Assembly: GCA_008360975.2 (NCBI GenBank)
Contig: CM039183.1
Location: 37,687,850 to 37,751,849, forward strand
From: Lichenostomus cassidix
Taxonomy: Eukaryota > Chordata > Aves > Passeriformes > Meliphagidae
DNA length: 64,000 nt
Direction: 5' to 3'
Within the stretch, counting starts at the first letter, position 1. Each line of letters opens with the position of its first letter. Shown here piece by piece: positions 36,363 through 48,181 of this stretch. The notes beneath the pieces were generated by a model, which made no database searches, was not told the origin of the DNA, and saw only the letters and a list, made by a program, of their open reading frames with translations. The position numbers and the translations under genes are program-made.

Positions 36363-39300
36363 AATCAATAGCTAAAAATCAAAAGAAAAAAAACAGAAAA
36401 TTGCCTGGTAAGTCAGATAAGAAATATCGCTCCTCATATGTAACTGTCAAAGTGAGAGGTGGAAAAATAATTCACCAGGATGTTACAGACTGATTTTTTT
36501 TCCCGAAACATTCTAAGGATCTTAGCATTAGGGCTCAAAAGTTAGTGAAGGCTGGGGTTTTGGAGGCGTTGGTTTGTATGAGAAGGGAGAGGTTGTGTGT
36601 TGGTGGTTTTGTTTTTCTTTTTTCTTAAATAATGCCTTTAACAAAGTGCTTAAGCGATAACCAGGTGTTTGGTGTCAGTTTGTCCTTCTCACAGTTAGAG
36701 AAAACCTGGGAAATAATTTGTCCATCTTTCCTAAAAGCTGTCTGCCCTTCCCTCCTGACCATACAGAGATATTTCTGTTATCTATTACACAGATATTTCA
36801 TGTGCTGCTGTGGTCTTGTAACCTGGGGCACACTGCAGGAAGAAAGAGTGACAGTTTGCTGCTATGCAGCTAATTAAAAGGCATAAAGTGCCAGTAGGAT
36901 CACTAGGACACATGCAAGGGCCTGTCTCACCAGTAGGCCAGAAACAGAACTGGGAATGCACTAAAGACAAAATCTCCTGGCTTTTGTAGCCATGCAATTT
37001 AACTTGCTGGTCAATCAAGAAAAATTGAGGGAAACAACACACACACAAAGAGACAGGCACTCGTGATCCTCATTTAAATGAAAGAATGAAAGCAGTGACT
37101 GAAAGCATGTCCTGCTCCTGAATCAGTTAATATAAGCATTTTCAATTCACCTTTTTCCCCAGGGCTGTTTCTTCCAGTTATGTGGCCTTTGCATGTGCAG
37201 ATGGTTTGCAGAGGTGTGCAACTCCTTGTGATTTCTCCTTTCTCCACTAACATGGTGAAGCTTATAGAATGAAATTATGTCTGTGCAAATCACTAAGCAG
37301 ATTGGAAATCAACTTGCTATCAAGGCATCTCTCTTAACACTTCTATTCTCAGCTCTTGTTTGCTTACCTATGTACAAATGGAGAAGGAGCAAAAATTAGG
37401 AAGAAATTGGCCATTCCCTTTGAGATCACAAATTATTAAATTTAAGAAAAATGCTCTAAGTCCATGAAGTTTGTTAGATATGTATGATTTTAAAGTATGA
37501 GCAAGAGGCAAGACAAGAAGCTGCCCCTGGAACAAAATTGCATTCCTTAAAAGTAACTGTTAGCTCAGAAAGACATAATCAATATAAATAACCCAAGAAC
37601 CCCTAGCTAAGGAATACAACAGTTAAAATAATACACTTAGAATCTCATGGTTATACATTGCCAACTCTGAATAATCAATCTGGGAGAGAGAAAGAAGGGG
37701 GTCTCTTAGGAAACCTGTTCTGTGTTCCTCTGCCATGGGAACTTTCTCTCAAGAGTGCTACTGGCCTCACTTCAAAGTGCTCTGTGCCTAAGATTAACTT
37801 TTTCGCAACAAGCCTTTTAGGTAGATAATATACTGTGGCACTTGTTAACTTGGTGAATATACTTGTTTCAGACCAAGGCTGGTAGAAATTTTAACCTTTT
37901 AATCAATAGGCAAAGATTATCATCGCTGCTAGTTAGTACAGCTTTTTATTAAGCTTTGTACCAGAGTTGCACTATCTCACAAAAGTTGTACTGATTCAAA
38001 TTGTGTCTGGGGAAAATGTTTCCTGGGAAAAAATGTTTCAAAAATTACAAGATCAAGTTGTTATCCTGATATAAGACCGCACTTTGCTTCTTCTGTTGTC
38101 CCCTTTCCCTTCTTCCTTTTCACCTGGCCTCTTAGCTCAGAGGCATATGAGAAGGGTTGCTTGAGAATATTGACTGAGATGGGAAGTAGCCAAATTTTAA
38201 GTTCATTAACTGTGTGGGAGATGATACTTTCTAAAATTCAAGGGAGATATGTTGGAGGAATACAAGACTAACAACCTCTGCTTATTTACTTGATCATTTC
38301 TTTCCCAGTTTCTGGTGTACTTGGGCTTCTCTTGGTATGGCTGTTTCAGTCAAGCCCAGTGTGTATTTTCTCTGTTAGCAGCCACAGTCCAGCAGACACC
38401 ACTGCTAAAGTCTCTGTAAAATGCCCTTGATAAGTAAGCTGGCATCTTACAAAGGAGGAAAATGTGGCCATAAGTACCACACTGAGGGACAAATTACCAA
38501 ATCCTTTCAAAAATTTCTCTCATCTACACAAAATGTCAGTTCTTCTCCAGGCCACACTAGGCTAGCCCTTTCTTAGCTTACCAACCCCCAAATGGTTTCA
38601 ATTAAGTTCCATCCCTAAATTCTATGAATCCAGTACCTAACTCTCACTCCTGCATTTGGCTATGACTGCTGATGAGATTGTTAATGATTCCTTCAGGGCA
38701 GCAACTCAAGAAACACAAGCAACTTCTGTAAAACATATGTGCTTGGGTGACCAAATCCCCATCCTACCCATCATAAGGGACCAGCCAGCTACAACTGTGT
38801 GTAAAGAGTCTACAGCACACACAGAGAAGGCAATTTCTTTTACAAATTATTTCAAACATGCTGCTGGACAAGCTGCCGAATATGCAGTTCCTACAGAGAT
38901 GCTGACCAACAGTGATTTTTCTCATACAGATCACTAGCTTGCAAGATCCTGCTTTCCTGCGTATTTAACACAACATTTCGATGTGACAGTGGAAGGAAGG
39001 ATAAACAGAGGCATAAAAACTTTGGGCTTGGGGTTTTGAAACATGCAGATGTGTCTTACAAGTGCTCAAGTAAGCAAACACAGGGTTGGATCTCTGAGAA
39101 GAGAGATGAGGTTTTGCCTAAACCTATTCAATTTTCCTGGAACACACAACTAATCCACCCAGAAAGATAATGCAAAATTTACCTTTGCATCCACTTGGAG
39201 ACTCTTTTTCTTACTTTAGCCAACTTGCTTTTATGCTGCTCTAATACTTTGGTCCCTGTTAAATCATTTGGTACTAGTTTGTGATTTGCTATGAACTCAT

Positions 39301-39589
39301 TTTGAAAATGCAAAAACTTTAGTTAAACAGTTGAGTTTTAGCTACAGCAGCCAAGTATGAAGGTATGAACTGGTATTGCTCTTCAAGAAGTTCCACAATG
39401 CACTGCCAGCTGTTCTTAACTGGTTTGTCTTTTAGCACCATAATCTCTGACACATCTAACTCACCTCTTTTGATGACTCTCATGGAGTCTGTCAGTTCCC
39501 TTCTCTATCTTTTTAAGTGCTTTCAACTTTAGCATTTCCAGTGCAATAGAAAAATCTGGTGAGGCACTAACACAAGTCACAGGTGAGTG
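36363..39589. other. Intergenic
   Basis: No gene recognised. The frame at 38656-38937 (93 codons) is well mixed in composition, without low complexity, but has no splice sites or domain that I can name. Confidence 0.4.
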
Positions 39590-39595
39590 TGAATG

Positions 39596-40106
39596 TGTGG
39601 CAATGTGGGGTTTTAGGATTCCATGTGCTCTCCTTGTTTCCCTGCTTGGTGTACTATTGGTTCATTTTAAAATATGCTCTGCTGTACCTGAAAACCTATT
39701 GGTGTGTAACCCTCCTGCCAAACTTCCCTTCGTCCTCCTGGGACTGACTCAGAGAGAGCCAGCCCCCGCCCCCTTTCTTTCCCCTTAAAAGCCAGTGCCT
39801 GGGTCTGGGAGAGGTCTCCTCTCTGAGCTGGCAGTCCTTACCCTGTCCCTGCTTTTCCTCCTTCTCCTCCCCGGCAACCCCTCTCCCCATTGCCCCAAAT
39901 AAACCTCCCTGCCAGAACAGAGATGGAGTCCAGTTCGTGTCTTCGTATCACTATGTTTCCTGTTAGAATTTCTGTGGCTGGAGACTCACGCCATGCTAAG
40001 CGCACCCTGGGGGCTGCCCGGCCTGGACTTGGCGGAGATACGTGCTGGGGGACCTTGTTTTGTGAGGCCGCTGCTTCCTGCTGTCCTCCCGCAGAGAGAA
40101 ACATCA
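39596..40106 (+). mobile_element. LTR, about 511 bp, with imperfect 6-bp direct repeat
   Basis: The proposed ends are TGTGGCAATG and AGAAACATCA (TG...CA), flanked by TGAATG (39590-39595) and TGGATG (40107-40112), which match at five of six positions. Inside is a TATA-like CCTTAAAAGCC (about 39782-39792), a C/T-rich leader, a poly(A) signal AATAAA at 39899-39904, then a GC- and CpG-richer U5 (about 39990-40095). The signal order gives a plus orientation. GC content is clearly above that of the flanks, which marks it as foreign. The open frames at 39597-40123 on both strands are by-products. Confidence 0.72.
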
Positions 40107-40112
40107 TGGATG

Positions 40113-40599
40113 TCTGTTGTTAGGGCAGAAAAAATTCAGACTTTGCTGGAAGCAGAAGGATGCTGGAAGAAAAGTTACCTGAAAATCTTTTACTCTTCCT
40201 TTCTCTCTCATTTTCAGCTGGGAATTGATTTCTTTCTATTATGGAACAAGTTTTTTTTCCTGGCAGAGTATCATCATCCTTATTTTATTTTCTCTGAAGG
40301 CTTATAAAAGTTTTTATGACTTTAGTGTCCAGAGATGTAAAGTTTAAGATTTGTGCTTAGGCCATTTCCACACTGTCTGAGAGATGAGGCAGGCTCCTTG
40401 CTTGACAGTTTCTTTTCATGGTGAAATGGATAGTTGCATCACACACTCAAAAGAAAGAGGAAAGATAAAATATACTTTAAAAAGGGACATGTTTAGATGA
40501 CAAAAATCTTTCAACACACAACAAAACTATTTTACTTTTAGAACAGAGTATTTTACACAGATATGGCCTACAAAAATATGCTGCCTTTTCCTACTTTCT
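40113..40599. other. Intergenic between LTR and CR1
   Basis: AT-rich, nothing recognised. Confidence 0.4.
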
Positions 40600-41219
40600 C
40601 TGGTTGACAGCTGGTTATGAGCCAGCATATGCCCAGGTGATCAAGAAGGCCAATGGCATCCTGGCCTGTACAAGAAATAGTGTGGCCAACAGGACCACGG
40701 CAGTCCTGCTGTACTCAGCACTGCTGAGGCTGCACCTCAAGTCCTGTGTTCAGTTCCAGTCCCTCCTCTAAAAATAACACATTGAGGTTCTGGAGTGTGT
40801 CCAAACATGGATCTGGAGCACAAGTCTGATGAGGAACAGCTGAGATTGTTAAGCCTGGAGAAATGGGGACTCAAAGGGGACCCTATTGCTCTCTACAACT
40901 GCCTGGAAGACGTTGTACCAAGGTGGAGGTTCAAGGTGTTCTCCAAGGTAACAAATGAAAGGATGAGAGGAAATGGCCTTTGTACCAAAGAAGGTTTGAA
41001 TTGGATATTAGGAAAAAATTTCTTCACTGGAAGGGTGGTCAGGCATCCGAGTAGGATGCCTGGAAAAGTGGTTGAATCACCATCCCTGAAAGTGTTCAAA
41101 AGTTGTGTGGATGTGGTACTTGGGGATAGCGTTTTACTGGTGAACAGAGTAGTGCTAGGTTAATGGTTTGACTTGACAATACTAAAGTTATTTTCCAACC
41201 TTAAGGACTCTATGTTTCT
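40600..41219 (+). mobile_element. CR1 LINE, 3' 620 bp including the end of the pol ORF
   Basis: The left part still reads as the C-terminal region of CR1 reverse transcriptase ORF2. Residue strings such as [24 protein letters not shown] and SCVQF are visible in one frame from about 40620. The remainder is the usual CR1 3' region: GACTCAAAGGGGACC, ATTGGATATTAGGAAAAAAT, TTCTTCACTGGAAGGGTGGT and an end in GGACTCTATGTTTCT. The 122-codon open frame 40795-41163 is part of this repeat and not a host gene. Confidence 0.93.
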
Positions 41220-42139
41220 TATCCACAGCAGTACAAAAATAGTCAGACAAACCTGGAAGCACCTGTGGGTTCCTGCAAAGCTCAGCCTCTGCCCACATTC
41301 CTTTGTAACATGGTCTCTGGCTTTTTTCCCTAGGTCTCCCCATTAATTTTGTTGCTTGTGAGGGAAGCTTTTCCTGCCTGTTCATTTACACAGTGCCTAA
41401 GGCTGGTCCCTTTCTGTGGTATGACAAAGGTGAGTAGGTGGCTGGTACAGGCAACATCAGCAACAGAAGGGCAAATAAATGTTAGAAAACCTAATAGCCT
41501 GAATGAGCAGGTTAGGTAACACTCAAAGTAAAGTGTTGCTAATTTGTCTAGACAAGATGAACATCTGCCTACCATGTGCGAAAAACTGCTTGAAATCATC
41601 TCGTACAGATTAGCAGTTACTTTTGAGGATAGCTGTGGACTGGTGAAACACCAATGATGCGAACACATATGAAGTATGGGGTCTGTGTTTAAAAGAAGTA
41701 AGGAAGGGAGAAAGGAAATGAGTAGAAAAGCTCATCAACTTTACCTTCAATTAAAAAAAAAAAAAGAAAAAAAAGAGCTGGGAAGAGGTGAACTTGCTCT
41801 AAGCACCCACATGACAAGGAGCTAATGAGGAGCTGAATAACAGCCAGTATGATGGTTTAAGAGCATTAGTGCAGAAGAAGCAGTAGCTCTTGTATATTTT
41901 GACTTTACTTAGGCTTTTAGCACTGTCTTTTGTAGTACTGTTAAAAGTATGAAAAACAAAAAGAAAGCTATCTAGATCTACAGGCTAGCATGGCTGCAAA
42001 ACAAAAACATCAAGAACTCCATACAAGTACATTCAAAGGTTTCTTATAAAGATTCCATGTCCAGATGGAAGAAGTACCAAGCAATTGTATATGTAGATTT
42101 ATCCTGTATCTGTACCTAATTTTCCCAGCATTTTTGCTT
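41220..42139. other. Intergenic
   Basis: Nothing recognised apart from an A-rich run at 41752-41774. The 112-codon minus frame 41330-41668 has no recognisable domain. Confidence 0.4.
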
Positions 42140-42300
42140 ACACTATGGATGATGGAATATGCAGTACGCTTGTTAAATTTGCAGATGACATGGAATGGAG
42201 AGGGGATGCATATATTCTTAGAGACAGGATTGGAACTGGAAACGCTCTTGATAAACTGGAAAATTCTGAGAACAGCTGGATGAACTTCAATATCTGCAGC
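42140..42300 (+). mobile_element. CR1 LINE internal fragment with reverse transcriptase FADD motif
   Basis: One plus frame (from 42145) reads DDGICSTLVKFADDMEW and then LDKLENSENSWMNFN. This follows the CR1 reverse transcriptase order of the F/YxDD catalytic motif and the downstream DLDKLEKW-like helix. It is 5'- and 3'-truncated and degenerate. The 135-codon minus-strand frame 42010-42417 is its reverse shadow. Confidence 0.8.
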
Positions 42301-42614
42301 TTCCCAATGGCCAGCAGCAGCTGGCTCAGTAGGAACTTTATTTAGAGACTCTGTGGGGAACATGGTAGATGACTTGGTCAGCACACAACAACTGTGTCTG
42401 TGTGGTGAGCAAGACAAATGTCATTTTGGTGTACCCAGAACAGTCAGCGTTCAACACACAGCAAGTGGGAATACTCCTGTCAGTGTTCCCAACACAGAAG
42501 AGGCTTCAGCCAAATATGATGTTCAGTTTCAGTTACCATGCTTCAGGAAATATTTATAACAACTGCAGGATTCCAGACGAGAGTAAGTTGGAACCATAAC
42601 TGAGTAAAAAAATG
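42301..42614. other. Unassigned DNA between CR1 fragment and LTR
   Basis: It is open in two plus frames (42353-42599) but has no recognised product. It may be further diverged CR1. Confidence 0.3.
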
Positions 42615-42620
42615 TACATG

Positions 42621-42955
42621 TGCCAGCGTTTAAATTGGGTCTCAGCCTGGTTCATGCAAAGTCCCATTTATTGAACAGAAAACATCATCTTTTTATACTG
42701 TTAAAAAGTATAAGTAGCCGTTACAAGAACTTGGTTTCCAGGGTTACATGTTTTACTTTCTTAATGGGTTACTGATCACCGTCACCATTCCCAATCCCTT
42801 CTGCTAATCACCCATGATTAAGGCAAACAGTTTTGCCTCACTATCAGTCTTCTGCTCCCTGCCAGGGAGCTCAACCCTTCCAAATGTCTCACATTAACTG
42901 ATAACAAAAGACTTCTGCAGCTGCTGGACTTCGCAGCTAGCACTGCACTCCGACA
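42621..42955 (-). mobile_element. Solo LTR, 335 bp, with perfect 6-bp duplication
   Basis: The left edge is TGCCAGCG and the right edge is CTCCGACA, giving TG...CA ends. Identical TACATG flanks it at 42615-42620 and 42956-42961. On the minus strand there is a TATA box in CAGTATAAAAAG (about 42690-42701), then AATAAA at about 42667-42672, then a U5 ending CGCTGGCA. No internal retroviral sequence is left. It is similar in plan, size and strand to the LTR at 11410 but not obviously the same family. Confidence 0.88.
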
Positions 42956-42961
42956 TACATG

Positions 42962-44251
42962 GGTGCAAGAATTCAATTTAGCCAGGAGAAAAGACTAAAA
43001 GAGAGAAATACAGCAGAAAACATGTTTGTAACATGGTTGGGAAGATTTTAGGATTTCAAGTATTAAAAAAAAACAATCTTCAGTGTTACAGACCATGTCT
43101 TATTTTTCCCAGTTTCCAAGTGAGCAGCCCAAGGTGACCAAAAGCAGACCCTACCTGCTCTTGCTACCCAGGAACACAGACTAGGAAATTGAAAGACACA
43201 GTAAATCTTATAAACTGTTATGGCAGAACTATACTATTCTTTCATCAACAATATGGCACAATGGGGGGGGGGGGGGGAAGAAACCATTTAATTTTCCCTC
43301 CTTGGCACCCCATTTTTGCCTGCGTCTTCCTAAAATGTCACTTTTAATTCCAGGTCTATTTAATTGCTCCTATGATTGACTTGTGCTGGAGGGATGGAAA
43401 TGAGCATGCTAAGAAGGTGGTGATTTTTCTCATTAAAACACGCAAGAGAAAAAAAATATTGCATACTTGAGGATAAACAGCGACTGCTGCTACTGAGAAT
43501 AATTTGCCTAACTGATCGTATTTGCTCCTGTTTTCTGTCTTTAAATTGGCATAAAACTCTCTTGTGGAGATTATTGTTATTTATTCTAGTAGTGTAAGAG
43601 TAGGCTGGCTTGGTATTTAGCAGAGAAGGGGATTAATTGTGTTTTCCCATTCAGAATACAGCCTGGGATGGTCCTGAAGAGAAGTCTCAAGCTGGGTTGG
43701 GATAAGTTCATACTCAGATGTTGTCCCTTCATTTCCTGTCTGGGCAGAACACAGTCTGAAAACTTCTACACAAAAGCAAACTTTAATTCAGTCCTCATTT
43801 AGGCTGAAGCTTTAACATCTAAATGGGTAGGAGATGAGATAAGGTAAGGCATGAAGTAAACAAAAGCAAATATAAAATGATTTTCCTGAACAGTCCAAGA
43901 ACAGGAATTTTCTATTTTTTCTTCTTAGTGACTCTCTAAATGAGCAGATAGCAATGATGAACACCTGAGGACCTGTAGCTCCTGCTAGGGCATATGTCTA
44001 TATCCTGTCAAGTGAAAATTTCCAAAGGCACTGGCAGCACTTGCCCTTCTGCTTCCAAGACTATCTCCTGTGCAATTAAGACTAGTCTGCTTCTACAAAC
44101 CAATGTCACCATGCCTCTGTAGTCTATAACAAAAGAAAACACTGCTCTGAAGAGGAACTAAGTCTTTGAACATGTCAGCATTGAGTAAGTACGTGTACAA
44201 GAGGACAGGAAACTAAATGCTTAATAAAAAGTAGGGAGATAGAAAAAACAA
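42962..44251. other. Intergenic
   Basis: No gene seen. It contains the poly-G run listed next. Confidence 0.4.
43263..43277 (+). repeat. Poly-G run (G15)
   Basis: Fifteen consecutive G between AT and AAG, isolated in AT-rich DNA. The run length in the assembly may not be exact. Confidence 0.9.
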
Positions 44252-44793
44252 TTTGGGAGACCTTGACAGGCTGGAGGAATGGGCCAACAGAAACCTCCTG
44301 TGGATCAAAAAGAAGAAGTGCCATATCTACAGCTGGGGTGGCCTAACCCCACACAGCTGTACACGCTAGGGATGAGCTGAGTATTTAACAGATTTGCATG
44401 GCTAGGTCATGCCTGGAACATGGTGTCCAGTTTGCTGAGCAAGAAACACAATGACAAACTGGAGAAAGTCCAGCAAAGGAACACTGAGACTGCTGAGAGG
44501 ATGAAGCACAGGCCACCCCAGGAGAAGCTTTTTTGTATAGCGCAGAAATAAGACCACTAATGAGAGGCAGGAAAAATAGGTTGGATGTAAGGAAAAAACC
44601 TGCATAGCTAGAATGGTTCAGCACTGAAGTAACATGCCCAGAGAGGTTGTGAAAACTCCATGCTTGGAAGTGTTGGCAACTTCACTGGATATGGTGCTGA
44701 GAATCCAATCAAAATTTCTTAGTCTAGCATGGAATAGAGCTGGACTGGCTGAGCTCCAGAGCTTCCTGCCAACTTAAATTTTCCTGTGTTTCC
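44252..44793 (+). mobile_element. CR1 LINE, diverged 3' 540 bp
   Basis: It begins with a readable CR1 ORF2 segment (DLDRLEEWANRNLLWI) and continues through ACTGGAGAAAGTCCAGCAAA, AGGCCACCCCAGGAGAAG, GGTTGGATGTAAGGAAAAAA and GCCCAGAGAGGTTGTGA. It ends near CTTCCTGCCAACTTAAATTT. It is more decayed than the copy at 40600. The minus open frames at 44385-44624 are reverse shadows. Confidence 0.88.
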
Positions 44794-47700
44794 AGGAAAG
44801 TCTTTAAGCTTGCAAACAAAACACTGTAAAATCAGGAAATACCCTGATGTGCTTCCCCTCATCTTCTGTCTTGTACATTCAAGCTGCACACTGCAGGTGG
44901 CAGAGAAGCAGCAGCAATGATGAGCAAGCATCGTTGTAGTTACAGTGCCTGAAGAATGTAAGTGAGGCAAGGTCTGTAGGAAGAGGTAATTTCTTTTATT
45001 AGACTGACTGATATAGTTACAAGAACTTGGATGGGATTTCAGGCACACAAATTCTTTTTCAGACTGAAAATAGAAGCAGCCCACTTCAGTGCTAAACACA
45101 GGTTGAAAATGGTTACTCTGAATTTAGCTAGCTATATTTATCGTTTAGACCATCTGAGAAAAAACCCCACATAATTGGCACTTGTGGAGTGAAAGATTGG
45201 TTAACTAAATTTTAATCTCTCCTCTTGATATACCTCCTGAAGGAGGCAGAGGGATATTTTTGCTTGCAGAACATGAGGGTGGAAGAGAGTTTAAAAGCGT
45301 GACAAAGCAGCTCAGTACAGCTGAGCATAGCTTCCCAAAAGTCAAGGAAGCTTAGGATTCACATAGCAAAAGACACACAACATGTGCCAAGCTCAGTGTC
45401 AGGCTTTGGATAAGGCCACTGAGCAGGGGCAACCCTGCAGCAATGTGTCATGTTGATCACTGAGGGTTATGCTCAGCTTTTCTTGCTGCAGCGAAATTTC
45501 ATGTATTGCCCTCAGACTGGCACAAAGGCTTCGCCTGCTTCATCCCATGTGGCTTTCCCTCCCAAACATCCCACCTGATCCTTCAGCCACCCCTGGCTGA
45601 CAGGAACCAGTGTATCAGCACTGAGGTGCTCACCTGATTCTCCTGACGCCACCACAGCCTGGCAGAGATGTGGGGACACATTCACCACAGGTCCTGTCCG
45701 TCACCACAGACACTGTCTGGATGCCCCATGGTTCCCAGGACCCTCACTTGGCACTGGAGAGAGCCCCTGGGCCCGGTATTCCCTCAGTCACACTCCTGCC
45801 TGGGCCATAAAGCCAGACCCAGCCTTGATTTCAGACTGGCCCTGTCCAGCACTGGTCTGCACCCCACTGCCCAATTCCAGGGTCCCCAAATTTACCACAG
45901 GCACCTCTTGCTCCTGCACAAGCACTAAACTCCAGTTACAAATCATCCTGGAGGATGGGTGCTAAGATGTGCAATGCCCTCAGCCAAGGTTTTGGGATAG
46001 CCTCTTCACCTTCCCAGTTACTTCTTGTGCTAACTACTGCTGCTTCTTTGGCCAGTACAATTTCCCTTCCAAGTCTTGCACCAGCCTTCTTGTCAGCACA
46101 GGAGTGCAGATGACCTTGACCATCACCCTTACCTCCTTGCAGGTCGAGACTTCATCTGGTTCAAAAGAGATCATGTGACTCAAATATTACAAAGAATGAG
46201 ATTCTGAAGGACCAAGACCTTACATCTACTCCTGCAATAAGGCTTTTTTTCCATACTGGCTAACCTCCAAAAACAGTGCTGAGGAGACTTCTTTCATCAA
46301 CAGAGATCAGAAATATTTTAACCTTCAAGGAAAGAGGTATTTGTATTGCTGACAGGAGTCAGTGACTGAAGATTTTTAGCCTTGGACTGAACTGAAGCAT
46401 TGGGTAGCAATGCCTAAGCAAAAGGCCTAATCCAGCAAAATTGAATTCCCATATCCTCACACAGTCACATCACTATCTAGTGAGAGGCCAAGAGGCAGAA
46501 TCAAGTCAAGACTTGGGCCTCTCCAAAAAAATTTCAGGTGACATGAGCTGACTGTACCAGAAGGATCTGTCACATGGGAAGCATGATATAAGCAAGTCTG
46601 TACACTTAAAGAGGGGGCAAAACCACACAGTAAATGGTCTATGGAAGAGGTGAAAGAAAAAAAAAAAAAAGACAGAAAGCCTTTAGAGCATGGTATATAA
46701 CAAAGCTATAGAGAAACACAACTTCCATGAGTGTCAGACCAGAGTTCTGGACCTGGTCAACAGAAACAAGCTGTTGAATCAAAATGTAGACAAGCTGATG
46801 ACACAGTGAGAGTGCATGAGAAATAAAGTGGAAGACAGTCTTTCCCCTGACAGATAGCAACAGACGCATGTTTGACTGGCTTTAGGACCGTGATAAAGGC
46901 CCTCATCTTCTCATCAGTTATCTTATCACGTATGCATTAGCTTAAAAATCTCATAATTTGTTTCCAGAGCAGATAGAAAGAAATCTAAACCTAAATAAAT
47001 GGTAGAAAAACCCTGAAAAATAAACCTACAAAACAAAAAAAAAAAAGAAAAAAATCCTGCAATCAAATAAATAAATAAATCCAAACCACTGTACTAATGC
47101 TGTATATTAATCTTACAAGCATACCTAAGTAAATCCATTTCTTAGAAGTCTGAGTAGCATTGCACTGCATGCCTGATTCCTGAAAAACTAGATGTTAACC
47201 ACTTTAAGACATTGAGCACAGCACTGGTCATCATATCTGCCTGACTCAAGTCTATCCTTAAGCTGGCATTCATCCTTCAGATTGGCACAGAGCAGCCTGA
47301 GCTCCTCCTTTCAAAGAATTTCTGTTTTATGCTAAGGAGTCACAAAAGCAGTTGGACCCAGTTATATTTTAGAATAAACATGAAACCTCCCATCTGCTCC
47401 CAGCAGTGATCATTCCCAGCCAGCACTTCTATGTACGATGACCACAAATAAACATGGATCAATACAGCTCTGTTACTATTGAAACATGCAGGCACTAATC
47501 TACAAAGCCTCTCTTACCTCCGAGCTATTGCTCCTGATTCTCAAACTATGTTTGAGTAAAGGGAAAAGAAGGGGCAGCATTCCTTCCATTACTGCTAGTG
47601 CCAAAGTGGGACTTTTGTTTGCAATGAACAACAGGAAAAATCTGCCAAGAAATCAGATCTATTGCTCTAAGTTTTATGGATATTAACTTCCCCTCCAAAT

Positions 47701-47820
47701 TCCCTGAAATGCAAATATCTTATGGTTGTTACGTACTTTGGCACGGTCATGAGTTCAATTGACTTTAATTTCATATTGTCATTACATAAAAAGACACCAT
47801 CAGGCATAGGGCAGGGGGGC
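44794..47820. other. Intergenic with a GC-richer patch at about 45.5-46.15 kb
   Basis: Between about 45500 and 46150 the plus strand is C-rich (many CCC, CCTGG and CACCACAG patterns) with few CpG. Open frames 45668-45928 and 45969-46178 lie in it. No domain or known repeat was recognised; a decayed CpG-depleted mobile element is one possibility. Poly-A runs occur at 46657-46670 and 47034-47054, and an (AAAT)n run at 47064-47080. Confidence 0.4.
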
Positions 47821-48181
47821 CATTTGAAGGGTTGGATATATTTGCTCTGTAAGCCTCAGTGAGGAGTCTGAAGCAGACTAATGCAGCTGGAGTGGCCTTG
47901 TGCTCAGATCTGTGGAGCAGTTCAGAGGCTGCATAGGCCCACTGCTTTAATCAGAAGCAGATTATGGATTTGGAAGAGGCAGAATGAGGGTAGACTCTTT
48001 CTCAGATGTCTTTGGCACAGCAGCAGGCTGGAAGCTGTACTGAGTCAGACATGTACTCTGTGCTCTGTAGTGGGCTTGGACAGGTACTTGTGCCAAAGGC
48101 AAGATCCATATCTGCGGAATGGGGGCAATGAATATTTGCATTAGTAGAGTAGGCCTTCTGAAGTCACTACCAACCATCATT
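47821..48181 (+). mobile_element. Possible very old CR1-like 3' end
   Basis: The end TAGAGTAGGCCTTCTGAAGT followed by CACTACCAACC recalls the CR1 pattern of TAGATGACCTnCTGAGGTCCCTTCCAACC, and GGGCTTGGACAGGTAC lies before it. The rest of the block does not match clearly. Confidence 0.25.

Noticed and set aside
40795..41163. 122-codon plus-strand open frame starting with ATG
   Set aside because: It is the 3' untranslated part of a CR1 copy, not a gene.
42010..42417. 135-codon minus-strand open frame
   Set aside because: It is the reverse reading of a CR1 reverse transcriptase fragment plus flanking DNA.
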